Assembly (NCBI GenBank): GCA_000231825.2
Contig: JH720311.1
Coordinates: forward strand, 844,026-908,025
From: Tetrahymena elliotti 4EA
Taxonomy: Eukaryota > Ciliophora > Oligohymenophorea > Hymenostomatida > Tetrahymenidae
Length of the DNA: 64,000 nt
Direction: 5' to 3'
In this document: piece after piece, positions 39,401 through 52,564 of the stretch
Numbering within the stretch: the stretch's first letter is position 1
Layout of the letters: each line of letters opens with the position of its first letter
Position numbers and translations under genes: made by a program
Notes under the pieces: model-generated
The model's input: only the letters and a program-made list of their open reading frames with translations
Database searches by the model: none
What the model was told of the DNA's origin: nothing

Positions 39401-42348
39401 TTATATTAATGAAATTTTTTAGATTTGCTTATGGAAAGAGTTATGTTGAGAAATTAGAACAAGATATAAAGGATGAATTTGAAAAAGCTAATAAAATACA
39501 TCTAGAAAGAATTTAGGAATAGCTTTAGACCTTGAATTAAAATATGTAAACAGTGACAGAAAAGAGATAAAAAAATTTTATGATTTTGTAAGAGGAAATA
39601 AAGCCAAAGTATGAAGAAAATTAAATGAAATTAAAATAATCAGAGTCTAAATAGAGATCTTTGAATGATGAATTAGCAGATATTATTAATAAAGAAAGGG
39701 TATATTTATAGTAGTTGAATAGAATTTTAAGTGATCAATTCGACTTAAAAAATAAAAAATTTGTTAAAGGTAGCGCTATGTCTAATCTTCAAGAATTAAT
39801 GCAAGCTTCAGAAGAAGAATCTTAACATAATTATAATTAAATTCTTTAGTTTGTTTTGAACTAAAATACTATAAAGGAGAGTGAGTAAGAGATAAGTACT
39901 TATAATCAATTACAGTTGTTGAAAGAAAAAATGAGTGTTTTATAAGATGAATTAACTGATATGACTAGAGCTGATGTTGATAATATAGCATAAATAGAAT
40001 CTTAACTAACAAAATCTGAAACCATTATGAGAGATTAACACTCAAAAATTGAATAAATACACTCAGTTCTTAAAGATCAGCTGTCAAAAATGAACTTAGA
40101 TTCAGATACAATTTTCAACACTTTCAATTTGAATTTTTCAGCCTAAGTTTTAAATGTCAAAGAATTAATTAGTTAAAATTAAGATAGAATGAAAGCAATT
40201 TAAGATCTTGCTAATAATGGTAAATTCGAATCTAAAAGTAATCTTGATTAAGTAAAAAGATCTAGATGTTCTAAAAGCATGTATATTGATAATCCTAAGA
40301 ATAACTCAAGCAAATAATCGATTAATAACCACAATTAATCACTAATGCAACATACTAGGAATATGAATAACTCTTAAATTCAACCTAAATATGGAAAAAT
40401 TACTATTGACATGAACTTTTTAGCTTCTATGCCTGATGTTAAAACAAACAACACTTAAAATCTTTAGACTTCTATTATGAATTCAAATAGCTCTTTTAAT
40501 CAAAACAAAGAAAATCTTTAACCTATGAATTCAAGCATGAGAGGAACTAGCCCTCTACTGGCTAATTAGAAATTAAATTAATCTTAAAAAGATGACATGA
40601 TGGGTAGTACATTTAGTGAAGCTTTTTTCAATTCTAATACATCTAAATCAAATCGTTTAAATAACTCAGGACGTACTCAATCATAGACTTTTTAAAATAA
40701 AAGATAAAATAGTATTGGTAATATTACTCTCACATCTGGAAGAATACCTAGCTCTATTTTATCAGACCCTCTCTACAATGAGCTCACCTCTACAAATAGC
40801 ATTTAAAGCTACACACTTCAATCTTCTGGATACTAACAATAATAACTGCTATACTCTTAAAAGAATGGAGAATCTAGCAAAAAATAACAATAAATAACTT
40901 CATCATCTAATCTAACTAATTTATCATCATTTAATTCCCCTCCTAGCTTGTCTGCTCAAAATAGTAAAAGTTTATTCAAAAGAGCTAGTTCTTTCAACAA
41001 CACTTCATCCTAATAGCTAAATAATAACTCTAGTGGTACCAATATAGCTCAATAAATCCATAAGATCACTAATAGCAATAATTACAATTAGTAAACTAAT
41101 AATAACAACAACAATTTACTGTTTGCAAACTGGAAAAACTAAACAAGTAGAAGCAACTTGAACTGTAGTAATGTAAATAATATTAGTGAAAGTAATTTGA
41201 ATAATAACAGTGGAAATAACATTAACTTTAACAATACTTTTAGGGATTTTAGTCCTAATAATAAATGTGTATTACAAAACTACAACTTTTAACCAGCTTA
41301 CAATAATCAACATAAAAATAGTTAGAAAAAAATGAACGATTAAGACAGAAGTGAATAAAACATCACATTGAATCTATCAAATATTAATAATGTTTAAAAT
41401 GTAAATTCTAACTTTGTAAACAGCAATAACAACCATAACAACTCACACTTTAACAATATTATCGCCAATAATTCATTATTCCATAATATTTCTATGAACA
41501 ATGTTAATAATTGTAATAATATTAATAATAAAAACTAAGAATAGGCTTCAGCATTTTTAGATATCAGTGCTATTAATATGGTAAGTGCTACAAATAGAAA
41601 TGATTTAAGTGGAGTGTTTACATAAGCATTAATAAATAATGGAAATAATTCAAATAATCAGAATAATAATTCAAGAACTTAATCAAAAAATTCTAATTTC
41701 TTGAATGAAAATAAATACAGTATTTATGATGATAACAACATATCTTTAAATACAAATAATGATAAAAGTGTTATTATGACTGAAAATAATAATTAAAAAA
41801 CTTTAAATACGAGTTAGAATAGAAGACTAAATCGCTATTCTACTCATTAAGTTAATGCTAATAACTTGCCATCAAAATAATCTATTTCCTCTCTCAATAC
41901 TTAAAGCAACCAAAGATATATTGAGATATACAAAATGTATGGAGTCAGTAAAGATAATTTTGTTAAGAAGCAAACTTATGATCCTATAAACAATAACTCA
42001 AAACCAACTTCTTTTGGATATGCAAAGCGCTTCCTCAGACTAAATGAAAAAAATTAAAATCTTGAAATATTAAAGGAAGAAGTCATAAATCAACAACCCA
42101 GAAAAACTATTGAACAGGCTTACAGCAAACTACTAATTAAAAAAATTAATATCCCCTCCATAACTTAATCAATTATAGAATATAAAAATGAGTATAAATT
42201 CAAAGAACCAGAGGACGAACTAATCTCCAAATTTGTTAACTGCACCAATCTACCCTTCTCAATAGAAGTTGAGAAAATGGGCAAAATTGAGTGCATAGCT
42301 TTCAATGAAGAAGACCTATTTTACTTATCAAAAATCTTTTCCCAATGA
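36443..42348 (+). CDS. Large Asn/Gln-rich coiled-coil protein, unknown function
   Basis: Three exons (36443-38751, 38878-39363, 39423-42348) sum to 5721 nt, 1906 residues. The N-terminal ~460 residues are Asn/Ser/Gln-rich. A coiled-coil zone follows (about residues 460-1240), with heptad-rich stretches such as KEKQEKCENKQKKKKKELEE and, after the second intron, VEKLEQDIKDEFEKANKIHL. A second Asn-rich region (~600 residues) comes next, then a more ordered C-terminus with KYGITI-type strands replaced by a mixed alpha/beta stretch ending YLSKIFSQ. No membrane segment or enzyme motif. The layout suggests a cytoskeletal or scaffold protein with prion-like low-complexity arms; this is inference. Many standard-code fragments here are shadows of poly-Asn codons. 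Confidence 0.8.
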
Positions 42349-42970
42349 CTTTGATAATAAATTGAATCTAAAATTCTTCTTAGACATAATTACTTAGAAA
42401 TCAATTTGGTTCTATTTTGTAATAATTAGATATAAACTATATCAAGCAACTCAACTAAACTCATTGCTAAAACTAAAAAACTTTTATAAATTTTATATCC
42501 TCATATAAATATACTAATTATTAATAAATTTATTTTATTGAGTATTGTTCTTTCATAATTTATATTTTAAATTTTGATACTTTTGTTATTCTTCAAACCA
42601 TGTTTCATTCCTTCTTCACCAATCTACCTACTTATTAAAAGCTGAAAAAATTAGAGAAATTCATTTCACAGTTTTCAGTTAATAAGGTGTATCTTATCAA
42701 AAATCTTTGCTCTATTACTTTTTTAAAAAAATAAATATAAAATTTATATTGAATCAAATTATTTAGAATTAAATTTGCTTTTATTTTGTAATTAATTAAA
42801 AATAACCAGTAACTCAACCCATTTTCTTATAGCTAAAACATAAATCTGAAATATATTTTATATCTTGATATAATGACAAATATATAATAAATTTAATATT
42901 CTTTTATAATTTTTCTTTTTAATTTTATTACTTTTTATTCTTCAATTATTTTTTGGATTTAAAATTTTAT
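42324..42970 (+). repeat. Degenerate tandem duplication of a gene 3' end and its flank
   Basis: CTTATCAAAAATCTTT, which is the last coding segment of the Asn-rich gene, starts at 42324 and recurs at 42693. The following stretches also match loosely (TTGAATC.AA, TTTATTTTGTAAT, AAGCAACTCAAC/AGTAACTCAACC, TTATTCTTCAA), giving a period of about 369 bases with many substitutions and indels. Confidence 0.55.
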
Positions 42971-43472
42971 TCTCTTCAAAGAAATCTAGGAAAGACTAAA
43001 CACTTAATATTTATTAAAGAGAAATCATTTCAGATGAAAATTCGACAAAATCTATTCATTTTTCTTGAAAATTTTGAAATGAAATAACTAACTCATTTAC
43101 TTTGGCTTAAATTAAAAAATGTATTTAATTTAATAAATCTCTTTTAAAAAAATAAAAATAGGACCAATTAAGACTTTTATATTTGACTGTAAAACACGTT
43201 TAAAGTAGAATTAGAATAATATATTTTTTGAACTAGAATAATTCAATAATTAAATCTAATTTTCATTAACAAACTCATTTATCGTCTTCAAATTTTATTT
43301 CTCCAAGTAGTTATTCACATATCCAGATAGAAAATGTTTGTGATAAACAATTTCGGATAAAAAATAAAAGATCCTAAGATTTATATATTTAAATTAAATT
43401 GAGATATTATTTAATTTAATAGCAATTATAAGGTAGATAGATACATAAATAGAAAGATAGACAAATTTTAAA
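42349..43472. other. Intergenic region with decayed duplication
   Basis: AT-rich spacer between two plus-strand genes. The first part contains the degenerate tandem duplication described separately; the rest is featureless apart from an A-rich leader with GATAGATA-like words just before the DHHC gene start. Confidence 0.45.
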
Positions 43473-45156
43473 ATGTTTGAGCTTACTACTCTAGTTTTAT
43501 TATTCCTGCAAATTTTATTTGTAGGTGCATGCATGTATTTAATCATGTGTGCTGATCCTAATTCATAGGGAATTTTAGGTAAAGCCCATAGATTTGTTTA
43601 TAAGCTTATCCCATCATTATACAGGTAATTCTTTCTTTATAATAATATTTATTAAAATAAATAAATGTCAAACAGAAAACAATTAAAGATGATAAAATGG
43701 AATAAATTATAGTATTACATTTGAATGAAAAATAAAATACAAAAATAGAAATAAATAAAATGTTTTTTTTACTTTATCTGATATCAAAATATGAGATTTT
43801 GTTGATTTTTCAATTAATTTTGTTGATAATAGATAGATGATTATTTTACAGATTTATTTTTTTAACATTTAAAAAAGTTAATCATCCTTATGGCGGATTC
43901 TTTAATAGAATCTAAATATTTCTAAAATATTAACTGTTTATAAATCTATTTTTTTAAAAAAGCTAAAAAAAGGATACAAATTCAAAGCCTAACTTTTTTT
44001 TTAGAATAGCTGATAAAATAATTAACTATCTTTGTTACACAAACCACCCTTTAGTCTAAATATTTTATGTCATAGTAGCAGGTGGTGGTTTCTTAGTTTA
44101 TTGCAATTTTGGTCTCTTTAAGCACTTCCCTAATTAATAAGTCTCCAGTATTCATATTTATGTTGGTTCCCTTTTTGCATTCTTCTGCTTTTACAGCTAT
44201 TACCTTGCTTGTAAAGTTAGTCCTGGTAAAATCACCAAAGAAAATGTGAAGCAATACACAAAGAAATATGAAAAATATTATGATGATGTTTTATTTGAAA
44301 AGGGAAATAATTGTTCTACTTGCAATATAGTTAAGTAATAAATTTACTATATTTAACTTTTAGCTTATTTAAATACGCACACTCTATATAAATTCTATGA
44401 AAAATACATATCTATTTAGTTAATTAAATAGTTTTAAAATTAATTTAATAGACCTGCTAGATCTAAACATTGCAAGACTTGTAATATGTGTGTAGCTAAG
44501 TTTGACCATCATTGCATTTGGTAATTAAAATTTAATAACTATTTTTTGATTTTAAATTTATTATTTAGGATTAGATAATGCGTCGGAGAAAAAAACTATA
44601 AGTATTTCTTGTTGTTTATTGGATCTCATGCTTTGCTGACTTTGTATGGTGGTGTTATAGGTATCTTATGTTTATACGGTATTGTCTTAGATTCTAATTT
44701 ACTGTATGCCAAGTTCAGAATACCTGGATCGAATGAAGTAATTGATGCTACTTGGTCAATTATTCTAAAAGTAATTTTTTTTAGATTTTAGCAAAATATT
44801 TATTTTTAATAATATTTTTTTAGTACTTATTCTATAAAGAGACTATGTTTGTATTCATTATAATTCTTTGTATAATTATGGGTTTAACTCTAACTTTGTT
44901 CTTGTTCTATCACTTTTCTATGGTAAAAGATAATATGACAACAAACGAAAGAATCAAGAGAAGTGATTTCATTAGTTTTCTTGAAAAAGAAACTAAAAAA
45001 ATGGAAAAATCCTTAGAAGAACCTGATTAAACTCCTGAAAATAAGTAAGAAATATAATAAAAGTTTAAAAAATACAAAAGAGATCTTGATCAATTACAAA
45101 AATGGTTCCCTACTAAAGGCTTCAAATAAAACATTAAAGATATTTGGAATTTATGA
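43473..45156 (+). CDS. DHHC-type palmitoyltransferase
   Basis: Five exons (43473-43624, 44005-44334, 44452-44520, 44569-44770, 44824-45156) total 1086 nt, 361 residues. A first helix (LVLLFLQILFVGACMYLIM) is followed by further hydrophobic segments. The zinc-binding cysteine-rich domain reads CSTCNIVKPARSKHCKTCN, then CVAKFDHHCIWIRQCVGEKN, so the catalytic DHHC Cys is at about residue 182. Two more membrane segments and a charged C-terminal tail with a coiled-coil-like EKETKKMEKSLEE follow. The enzyme transfers palmitate from CoA to cysteines of membrane-associated proteins, usually at Golgi, ER or plasma membrane. Intron 44335-44451 splits the cysteine-rich domain and 44521-44568 falls inside the Trp after DHHCI. 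Confidence 0.93.
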
Positions 45157-45459
45157 TTTCTTTTAATATAATTCTTATCTATTACTTTGTATTCATTTAA
45201 GTTATTTAATTTAATTTGAAATTTATGTTTTGTTTTTCATTCAAAAATTTACCTTGATTCTTCTAAAAACAAATAAATTTTAGGCTAATTTAAAAAATAT
45301 TTTTAGGAAATAAATAAAGATTTTTGTAAAAGCAAATCTACAAATTATTTAAGTATAAATAGTTTAATAAAATTTTGTTATTTTTAAGTTTAATATAAGT
45401 TAAAATTTTGTTAATTTTGTTTTTTTTAAATTTGTTATTATTATTTTTAAATTAAATTT
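45157..45459. other. Convergent 3' intergenic spacer
   Basis: About 300 bases of T- and A-rich DNA between two convergent stop codons; should hold both polyadenylation regions. Nothing else seen. Confidence 0.5.
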
Positions 45460-48400
45460 TCATAGAAAGCTGTTTTTAGTAATTTTTGTTCTTTCTTACA
45501 TCCTCATCCACATTTAGTTGGAGACTAAAAAATTAAATTTTTTTTATTTTTCCATTTCTTGTGCATAGTATGACAAATTCAGCTATTACTTAATAAGTTA
45601 AGTATTTAACTTTTATAAATTTAATTCATTTAATTCAGTAATATTAGAATCCTCACTATTTCTTTTTCTTAAGTTATGTTGCTATCTTTATTTTTTAGAT
45701 TATATGTAGTCATATAATTCAACAGCAAGAGCTAGTAGCATGTAAACAGATTATTATAATATTATAATTTAAATAGTAATCAAAGTAGAATAACTTATTA
45801 TGTCTAAACTAGTGGAGTAATTACTAAGATTATCTTTTTAGCAATAAATTATTGTAATAAAGTATTAGATATAAAGACCAAGCCATAAAAAACTATTAGT
45901 AATAAAATATCCATTCGAGAGCTTTGATTCAAATGGCATATAAAATGCTATGATAACTAACTCAAGAAATTGTAAAGAAATTGAGCCTATGCTAGTGATT
46001 AACCAGTTGGAGCTGAATTGAATAAAAACAGTAGGTATTAATAAAGACTCAAAGAATAAGTAAATAATCATAAAGTTTCTTCTAAACTTGTTTTATTAAT
46101 GAGCTCCATTCAAAATTTTTTCTTTATTTAATTAGATGAAGTCTAATTTACTATTTTAATTTTTGTTTGAATTTAGGTATCTAATTTAAGTGTAAAATAT
46201 TAATATAACTGTGATTGAATAAGCGATCACCATACTTATTTCCAAACCAATGTTAAAATTACCTTCAATTTCAAAGAAAAATGACTTTGCTTGTTGGTTT
46301 ACTCCTATAATAAAGAGAGCTGAAGCGAGTTAGAATAACTGAATCAAAAAGCCTGAAAATAGTTTTTAATAAATAAGCACAATAATTGATAATGATTTGC
46401 TGTTTTTGACATATTTAATCATAAAATAGAATGCTCCAAAAAGAAAAAGGCATATACCAAATAATACTGTTGATTAGCCACATGTTAAGAGTATATTGTA
46501 AGAGATACCTACTTGCTAATATTTAGAGTTTTAATACGAATGTTAATCATCTCTTAATAGTGGCTTGAAAAAATTCAATATTTTCATCTAGTTTGTTGGA
46601 AATTAATCTAAATTAAATAAAAAAATATTTTATTACACAAATTTAAAAATAATATATTTACCTTTCATTGCAATAATTGGTTATTAAATTTAAGCAGGAA
46701 CAGGCACATCGACAAGATTTAAAAAGCTTAATTTTTAGCAAATTAAACCATTTGTTAAGATACCAAAACTTGATGTTGAAATGATATTTTATATTGAACT
46801 TAATATTGTTGTTCCTGCAAAGGTAGCTTCAGAAGATTTTTGAATTTAGTCTTTTGTTTATTAAATCTTTTCTTTTGTGAATGTACCTGAATTGTAATCT
46901 AAATATTCTTATTAGCATTCGTCTTTGAAGAGTTAGTATCCCTCAAAACATGATAAGCATTATTTATTACTATTTCCACTGCATGTTTTACAAATTTAAT
47001 TACAAGCTATGCAGTTTTTATCTTAAATAAAAAATGGCTGATTTGTATCACAAAAATTGCATGAATTATCTGAAAACAAATATTTTCCGGAATAACATGT
47101 TAAACAATTCGTTGTTGAACTACCACTACATGTTTTACAACTAGGATTGCATGAAATGCATAGCTAATCACGAATAAAATATCCATTTTATAGAACACAA
47201 TTGTTGCAAGAATTATCCTCATGTAAGTATGTTTAACTAGGGCATGAAAGGCAGCTATTCTTTGAATAATCACTACAGGTAAGGCAAGAAGTATCACAAG
47301 GAAGACATTTAATACCATATATGTAATATCTATTATTAACTTAGCAAGTATCACATGAATTATTTAAAAAGAGATACTTTTAATCAGGGCAAGTTAAACA
47401 ATCAGTTTGAGAAGATTCACTGCAAGTCAAGCAAGNNNNNNNNNNNNNNNNNNNNNNNNNNNNNNNNNNNNNNNNNNNNNNNNNNNNNNNNNNNNNNNNN
47501 NNNNNNNNNNNNNNNNNNNNNNNNNNNNNNNNNNNNNNNNNNNNNNNNNNNNNNNNNNNNNNNNNNNNNNNNNNNNNNNNNNNNNNNNNNNNNNNNNNNN
47601 NNNNNNNNNNNNNNNNNNNNNNNNNNNNNNNNNNNNNNNNNNNNNNNNNNNNNNNNNNNNNNNNNNNNNNNNNNNNNNNNNNNNNNNNNNNNNNNNNNNN
47701 NNNNNNNNNNNNNNNNNNNNNNNNNNNNNNNNNNNNNNNNNNNNNNNNNNNNNNNNNNNNNNNNNNNNNNNNNNNNNNNNNNNNNNNNNNNNNNNNNNNN
47801 NNNNNNNNNNNNNNNNNNNNNNNNNNNNNNNNNNNNNNNNNNNNNNNNNNNNNNNNNNNNNNNNNNNNNNNNNNNNNNNNNNNNNNNNNNNNNNNNNNNN
47901 NNNNNNNNNNNNNNNNNNNNNNNNNNNNNNNNNNNNNNNNNNNNNNNNNNNNNNNNNNNNNNNNNNNNNNNNNNNNNNNNNNNNNNNNNNNNNNNNNNNN
48001 NNNNNNNNNNNNNNNNNNNNNNNNNNNNNNNNNNNNNNNNNNNNNNNNNNNNNNNNNNNNNNNNNNNNNNNNNNNNNNNNNNNNNNNATGAGTCACAAGG
48101 AAGGCATTTAGTACCACTAATAAAAAACCCTTTATCAACTTAACAATCATCACAAGAATTATTTTAAAATAAAAATTTAGAAGCTGGACAAGTTAGGCAA
48201 TTAGTAGAAGAAGAATCACTGCATGTTAAGCAAGATTAATGACATGCACGACAATTATTGCCATTTATAAAAAATCCGTTATCAGTTTAGCAAATGTCAC
48301 ATGAATTATTCTAAAAAAGATATTTAGCAGGATGACAAGTTATGCAACCTGTTTTAGAGGAATCACTACAAGTTAGGCAAGATGAATCACATTCAAGACA

Positions 48401-51087
48401 TTTATCATTACTAATATAAAAACCATTATTTGTATCACAAGTTTTACAAGTTCCATCAGAGTGTAAATATAAATCAGGAGAGCAGCTCAAGCATTTATTA
48501 AATTAGCTACCACTACAAGTTAAGCATGATGAATCGCAAGCTGCACAAGTTTACCCTGAAATAAAAAAATGAATTTTTTAACAAGTATCACAAGAATTAT
48601 CAGGATTAATATAATTGTTTGTTGGGCAACTCAAACAATTTGTATTTAATCCACCATTACAAGTTTGACATGATTAATCACAAGGTTTACAAACTCCATT
48701 TCTAAAAAAATTTAAAATAAAACATTTTAAAGAATTTAAATAAGATCAATTTAGCTGTTTGAAATTGAATAAAAATATTATACAAACCAAACATCAAGAA
48801 ATAAAAATATTAAATTTTATATTTTAAAAATAAGGATTTTAATATGAAAACTAAAATTTGAGTTTTAAGTAAAAATATTAAAATGTACTATTTTAAATTA
48901 TTAAGCTTGATAGAAGCTTAAAGAATATTGATATTCTGAGCAAAATTTTTAATTTTCGGGATACTTTGGCAATTAAAATATGAAAAATAAAAATAAAATT
49001 AAAACATTTCTATTAAACCCAATTTTATTAATTAAAATATTTTGTCTTGATATTTAATAACTAATTTTAATATTGAAACTCTAATTTTAGTTTTTAGAAG
49101 ATGAAATATTTTAACCCAATCTAAAATATAAAATAAGAAAAATATTTAATTTTAAATTGTAATTAAAATGTAAGGTTTGAATTAAATAAGAAAATAAAAC
49201 AAAAATATTGAAATTACTCTAAATAAGTCCCGTCATTGCATTTACAATTATCACTTTAAAGAGTAAATCCACTCTCACATAATGAGCATTAAGATTAGTT
49301 TACACAATTTTTGCAGAAAGGAGTACAAATTTAGCATTAGTTTGAGTTAATAAGAAAATAGTTTTACGAACATTCACATTTATTGTTTAATATATAAGCA
49401 TTCTCACTGCAATAACATCTTTTAGTTTAACTGTTTGTTAAGGCTGATGTTGGACAGGCAGCACCACATGTTGAGTCTAACTAAATAAATTATGTATCTG
49501 AGCACATTTTATAAATAACTTCTATGTTGTAAAGAAATCTTTGAGTACCAAAACTCAAGAATATTGTACTACCCTTAAAGTTAATTAAATTTATCTTTAT
49601 TAAAATATTTTAGGATATTTAATTAATTACTTACTTATTAAAAATTTAAGTTGTAGAAAGGAGGATTAACAAGCAAGTAATTATTTGGGAGAGTTGAAAA
49701 AGCTTGATAAATCTGGACTTTATTAGTATTTGGATTGTAAAAAGATGCATATTAGCGGTTTTTGGAAGTATAAAATAGATACTAATTTATTAAAAAAATT
49801 TAATATTTTGTAAAAAATTATTTTTTTAAATTTACTCCATACTAAATAATCTCTAATTAGACTGCTAAATTTGATATAGTTTATCCTATTCTTTCAATTC
49901 TTGTCAAATCAGTAACATCATACAAATAAAATTTTTCCTCATCTATATCTCTTCCAAAAATTAAGTTTTTCTTTATTGATAATATATAATATTTTTTAAT
50001 ATTAAAAACCGACCAATCAATCAAATTGAATTTACTCCATTAGAATAAAACACTTTTGAAATTAGAACATCACCAATGCTATTTGCTTTTAAGTTAACAT
50101 TATTTGTGCAAGAAAATGTTTATGAAGCCACATTCAAATTTCCTTTACATAGCTAGAAGTCTTACAGAAATATATCAAATTATTACTGATTTTTAAAATA
50201 AATAAATTTTGCAATATTTATCTTTAATGATTTGTAAAATGAAAACAGGTTAATAATAACTGTAAACTAAAAATCTTAATCAAAAATAATTAATTTTTCT
50301 ATTTTTACATCAACTAAAACATATCCCGCATTAGAAACATTGCTTAGATGAGTGAATATATTATTTTTGTAAACTAGCAAAGATTAATCAAACATTAAAT
50401 ATGCCTAAGACTAGGCATACTATGAATAAGGTGTAGTCTGTGTTGATGCTAATAATTCAGATAAGCTTTATGCATATACGTAAAATTTAGGAGTTGCACA
50501 TATTAAGAAAAAATGAGTTCCCTTTTTAATTTAATATATTCAATCAATTATTGACTATTTATCAAACAAATTTACAAAGTTTCTGATCATTCCTCCTTGA
50601 GAGCATCCTACATTAGAATTTATATAGTGGTTTATTGTTAAGTATCCAGTATTCCCAGTAGTAAGCAAATTTAAATCAATGAGTTGATAGTCGAGATTAT
50701 TTTCAGTGTATAAGTAAAGATTTTTATTCTAGATAAGATTTTTAAAACAATATTAGCATTTATTGATTTTAATAATTAAAACCACATACTCCTTCAATGA
50801 AATAATATGATTTTGCTAAATCTTGCAGTCCCTCAATTAAGTAGGTTTCTATAATTGCTCCTTATTCATTATACAAACTGTATCTCCACTTATTTTCGCT
50901 AAAAGACTTGTAAATAATAGCTGAAGTTTCCTGATTAAATTTAAAAATGAAATTTTATTTTCAATTAACATAATTTTACTAGAATTTAGTAAACATTGCC
51001 ACTAACTTGATATGGAAGGGTGTCTTTGCATTAAAATATTTATATTAAAAAGGCAAATAGAAAAATAAAATTTTTAAATTTGCTCAT
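45460..51087 (-). CDS. Furin-like cysteine-repeat multi-pass surface protein (interrupted by assembly gap)
   Basis: Start at 51087 with a clear signal peptide (MSKFKNFIFLFAFLIQIFQC). A non-repetitive ectodomain of about 500 residues follows, split by several introns. Then come Cys-rich repeats of about 49 residues with pattern C..C...S...CL(S/T)C....YL..N(S/G)CD.C....GF(F/Y)I....C..C, in clean register on both sides of the N run at 47436-48087. From about 46900 the protein continues with a juxtamembrane domain and at least six hydrophobic segments, and a polar tail ending at TGA 45460-45462. Extracellular Cys repeats plus a multi-pass C-terminus mark a ciliate cell-surface protein family; ligand unknown. 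Total length cannot be given because of the gap. Related in style, not closely, to the giant pair at 1242-21627. Confidence 0.8.
47436..48087. other. Assembly gap (652 N)
   Basis: A run of undetermined bases inside the cysteine-repeat array. Reading frames that run through it in both directions are artefacts. The flanking repeats of about 147 nt suggest roughly four to five further units are missing if the gap length is real. Confidence 0.99.
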
Positions 51088-52178
51088 TTTTTAAAGCATC
51101 AAAATTTCTAATTCTTTTATTTATCTTGTTTCTTCTAACTTTTTTACCAAAATTTTAATTTCAGTAATTAAAGAGAGGATTTATTTCTTTACAAACAAAA
51201 GTCAAAATCAAAACCTAAATCAAAGAATCAAAATCTAAATCAAAGAATCAAAATCAAAGTGTAAATGAAATCCGTAAAATCCATTAACTCATAATAATCA
51301 TACATGAAAGTAATAAAACTCTTTAAAAGTAGTATGTATTTCAAGAAAAAAGCTATTTAAATTTTATATGTATTATCAATTCAAAATAAACGACATACAA
51401 ATTACTTAAAATTAATTTATTTTATTATGAATATTAATTAAACAACTTAGCAATTAATGAAGTCAAAATTTTTTCTTTTTATATGAGCAGTAAAATATTC
51501 TAATTTTTTTTTTATTAAATAGAAGAAAAGCTTGGAAATAATCAAATCTCATGTTACTTTTTGGGAAGATTTAAAAAAATCCTGATAATATTCTTGCCAA
51601 TAAAAATGTGTAATGATTAAGTCAAAAAAATTTATTTTATAATTAGCATATTTCTTTTATCAAAATGCACTTTCAAATTAATATTACCAAGACCTTTAAA
51701 TTTTGTTTAATTTACTAAGAAATATAAAAATGTGAAAAACTGTAAATTTTAATTATGTATCCTATTAATATCACCCAAAGAAATCCATAAGATTTACAAA
51801 TATCATAAATGATGATATTTATTTGTGGTTATTATTAAAATTTGATTTCACATTCATCTAGAAATTAAATTTCTTTATTTCCCTCTCTCATTAATTATTA
51901 TGATATTATTTGTTTACAGTCAAAAATTTTAAAGCGCTTACTTTTTTTATAATTTTAATTTTTTAAATTTCTAATTAATGTATTATTTGAATAAGTATTT
52001 TATGCTTGCTTTATCACTTTTATAATTAATTTATATGATTTTATTTGAAATAATAATACATTTCTTCAAATTATGTTAAAAAAATCTAAAAATATGGATT
52101 ATCTAAAATTGTAATCAGCGGTGATAAATTAAATAAAAGCTTAAAAGAACACAGAAACAGCTGTATACTAGTTATAAT
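51088..52178. other. AT-rich intergenic region upstream of surface-protein gene and tRNAs
   Basis: About 1.1 kb between the divergent surface-protein gene and the tRNA cluster. It contains a short imperfect repeat of AATCAAA(A)(C/T)CTAAATCAAAG units at about 51206-51260. No gene seen. Confidence 0.45.
51206..51260 (+). repeat. 20-bp minisatellite, about 2.5 copies
   Basis: Units of the type AATCAAAATCTAAATCAAAG follow one another in the leader of the divergent surface-protein gene. Confidence 0.6.
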
Positions 52179-52251
52179 GCCCGCCTAGCTCAGTCGGTAG
52201 AGCGCAAGACTCTTAATCTTGTGGTCGTGGGTTCGAGCCCCACGGCGGGCT
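52179..52251 (+). tRNA. tRNA-Lys (anticodon CUU), copy 1
   Basis: A 73-base cloverleaf: acceptor GCCCGCC/GGCGGGC, D stem GCTC/GAGC, anticodon stem CAAGA/TCTTG with loop CTCTTAA (anticodon CTT, codon AAG), T arm GTGGG-TTCGAGC-CCCAC. A/B-box sequences look normal and a T-rich Pol III terminator follows (CCGCCTTTTTATTTTTT). The base after the acceptor is T, unusual for a discriminator. Confidence 0.95.
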
Positions 52252-52376
52252 ATCCGCCTTTTTATTTTTTCATTAAACTATGAAATCCAATAAATATTAG
52301 ACATAAATGTCTTTTTATTTTTAATTTAATGTACAACTAAGCAAAAGTTGGATGTTCTTAAAAGGTTTATTGAATT

Positions 52377-52449
52377 GCCCGCCTAGCTCAGTCGGTAGAG
52401 CGCAAGACTCTTAATCTTGTGGTCGTGGGTTCGAGCCCCACGGCGGGCT
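52377..52449 (+). tRNA. tRNA-Lys (anticodon CUU), copy 2
   Basis: Identical in all 73 bases to the copy at 52179, with the same downstream ATCCGCCTTTTTT tail. Offset 198 bases; the sequence between copies is otherwise unrelated. Confidence 0.95.
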
Positions 52450-52564
52450 ATCCGCCTTTTTTTTAAATGATTAAAATGCTCTTTTAATTAATAGTTTATT
52501 GATATTTATATTTAATCCAAAAAATCAAATTAAAGTTTGATGATTTTACAAGATTAATTGAATT

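Noticed and set aside
47355..48153. Three overlapping ORFs of 230-260 codons
   Set aside because: They exist only because the N run contains no stop codons; the real frame is the minus-strand cysteine-repeat gene.
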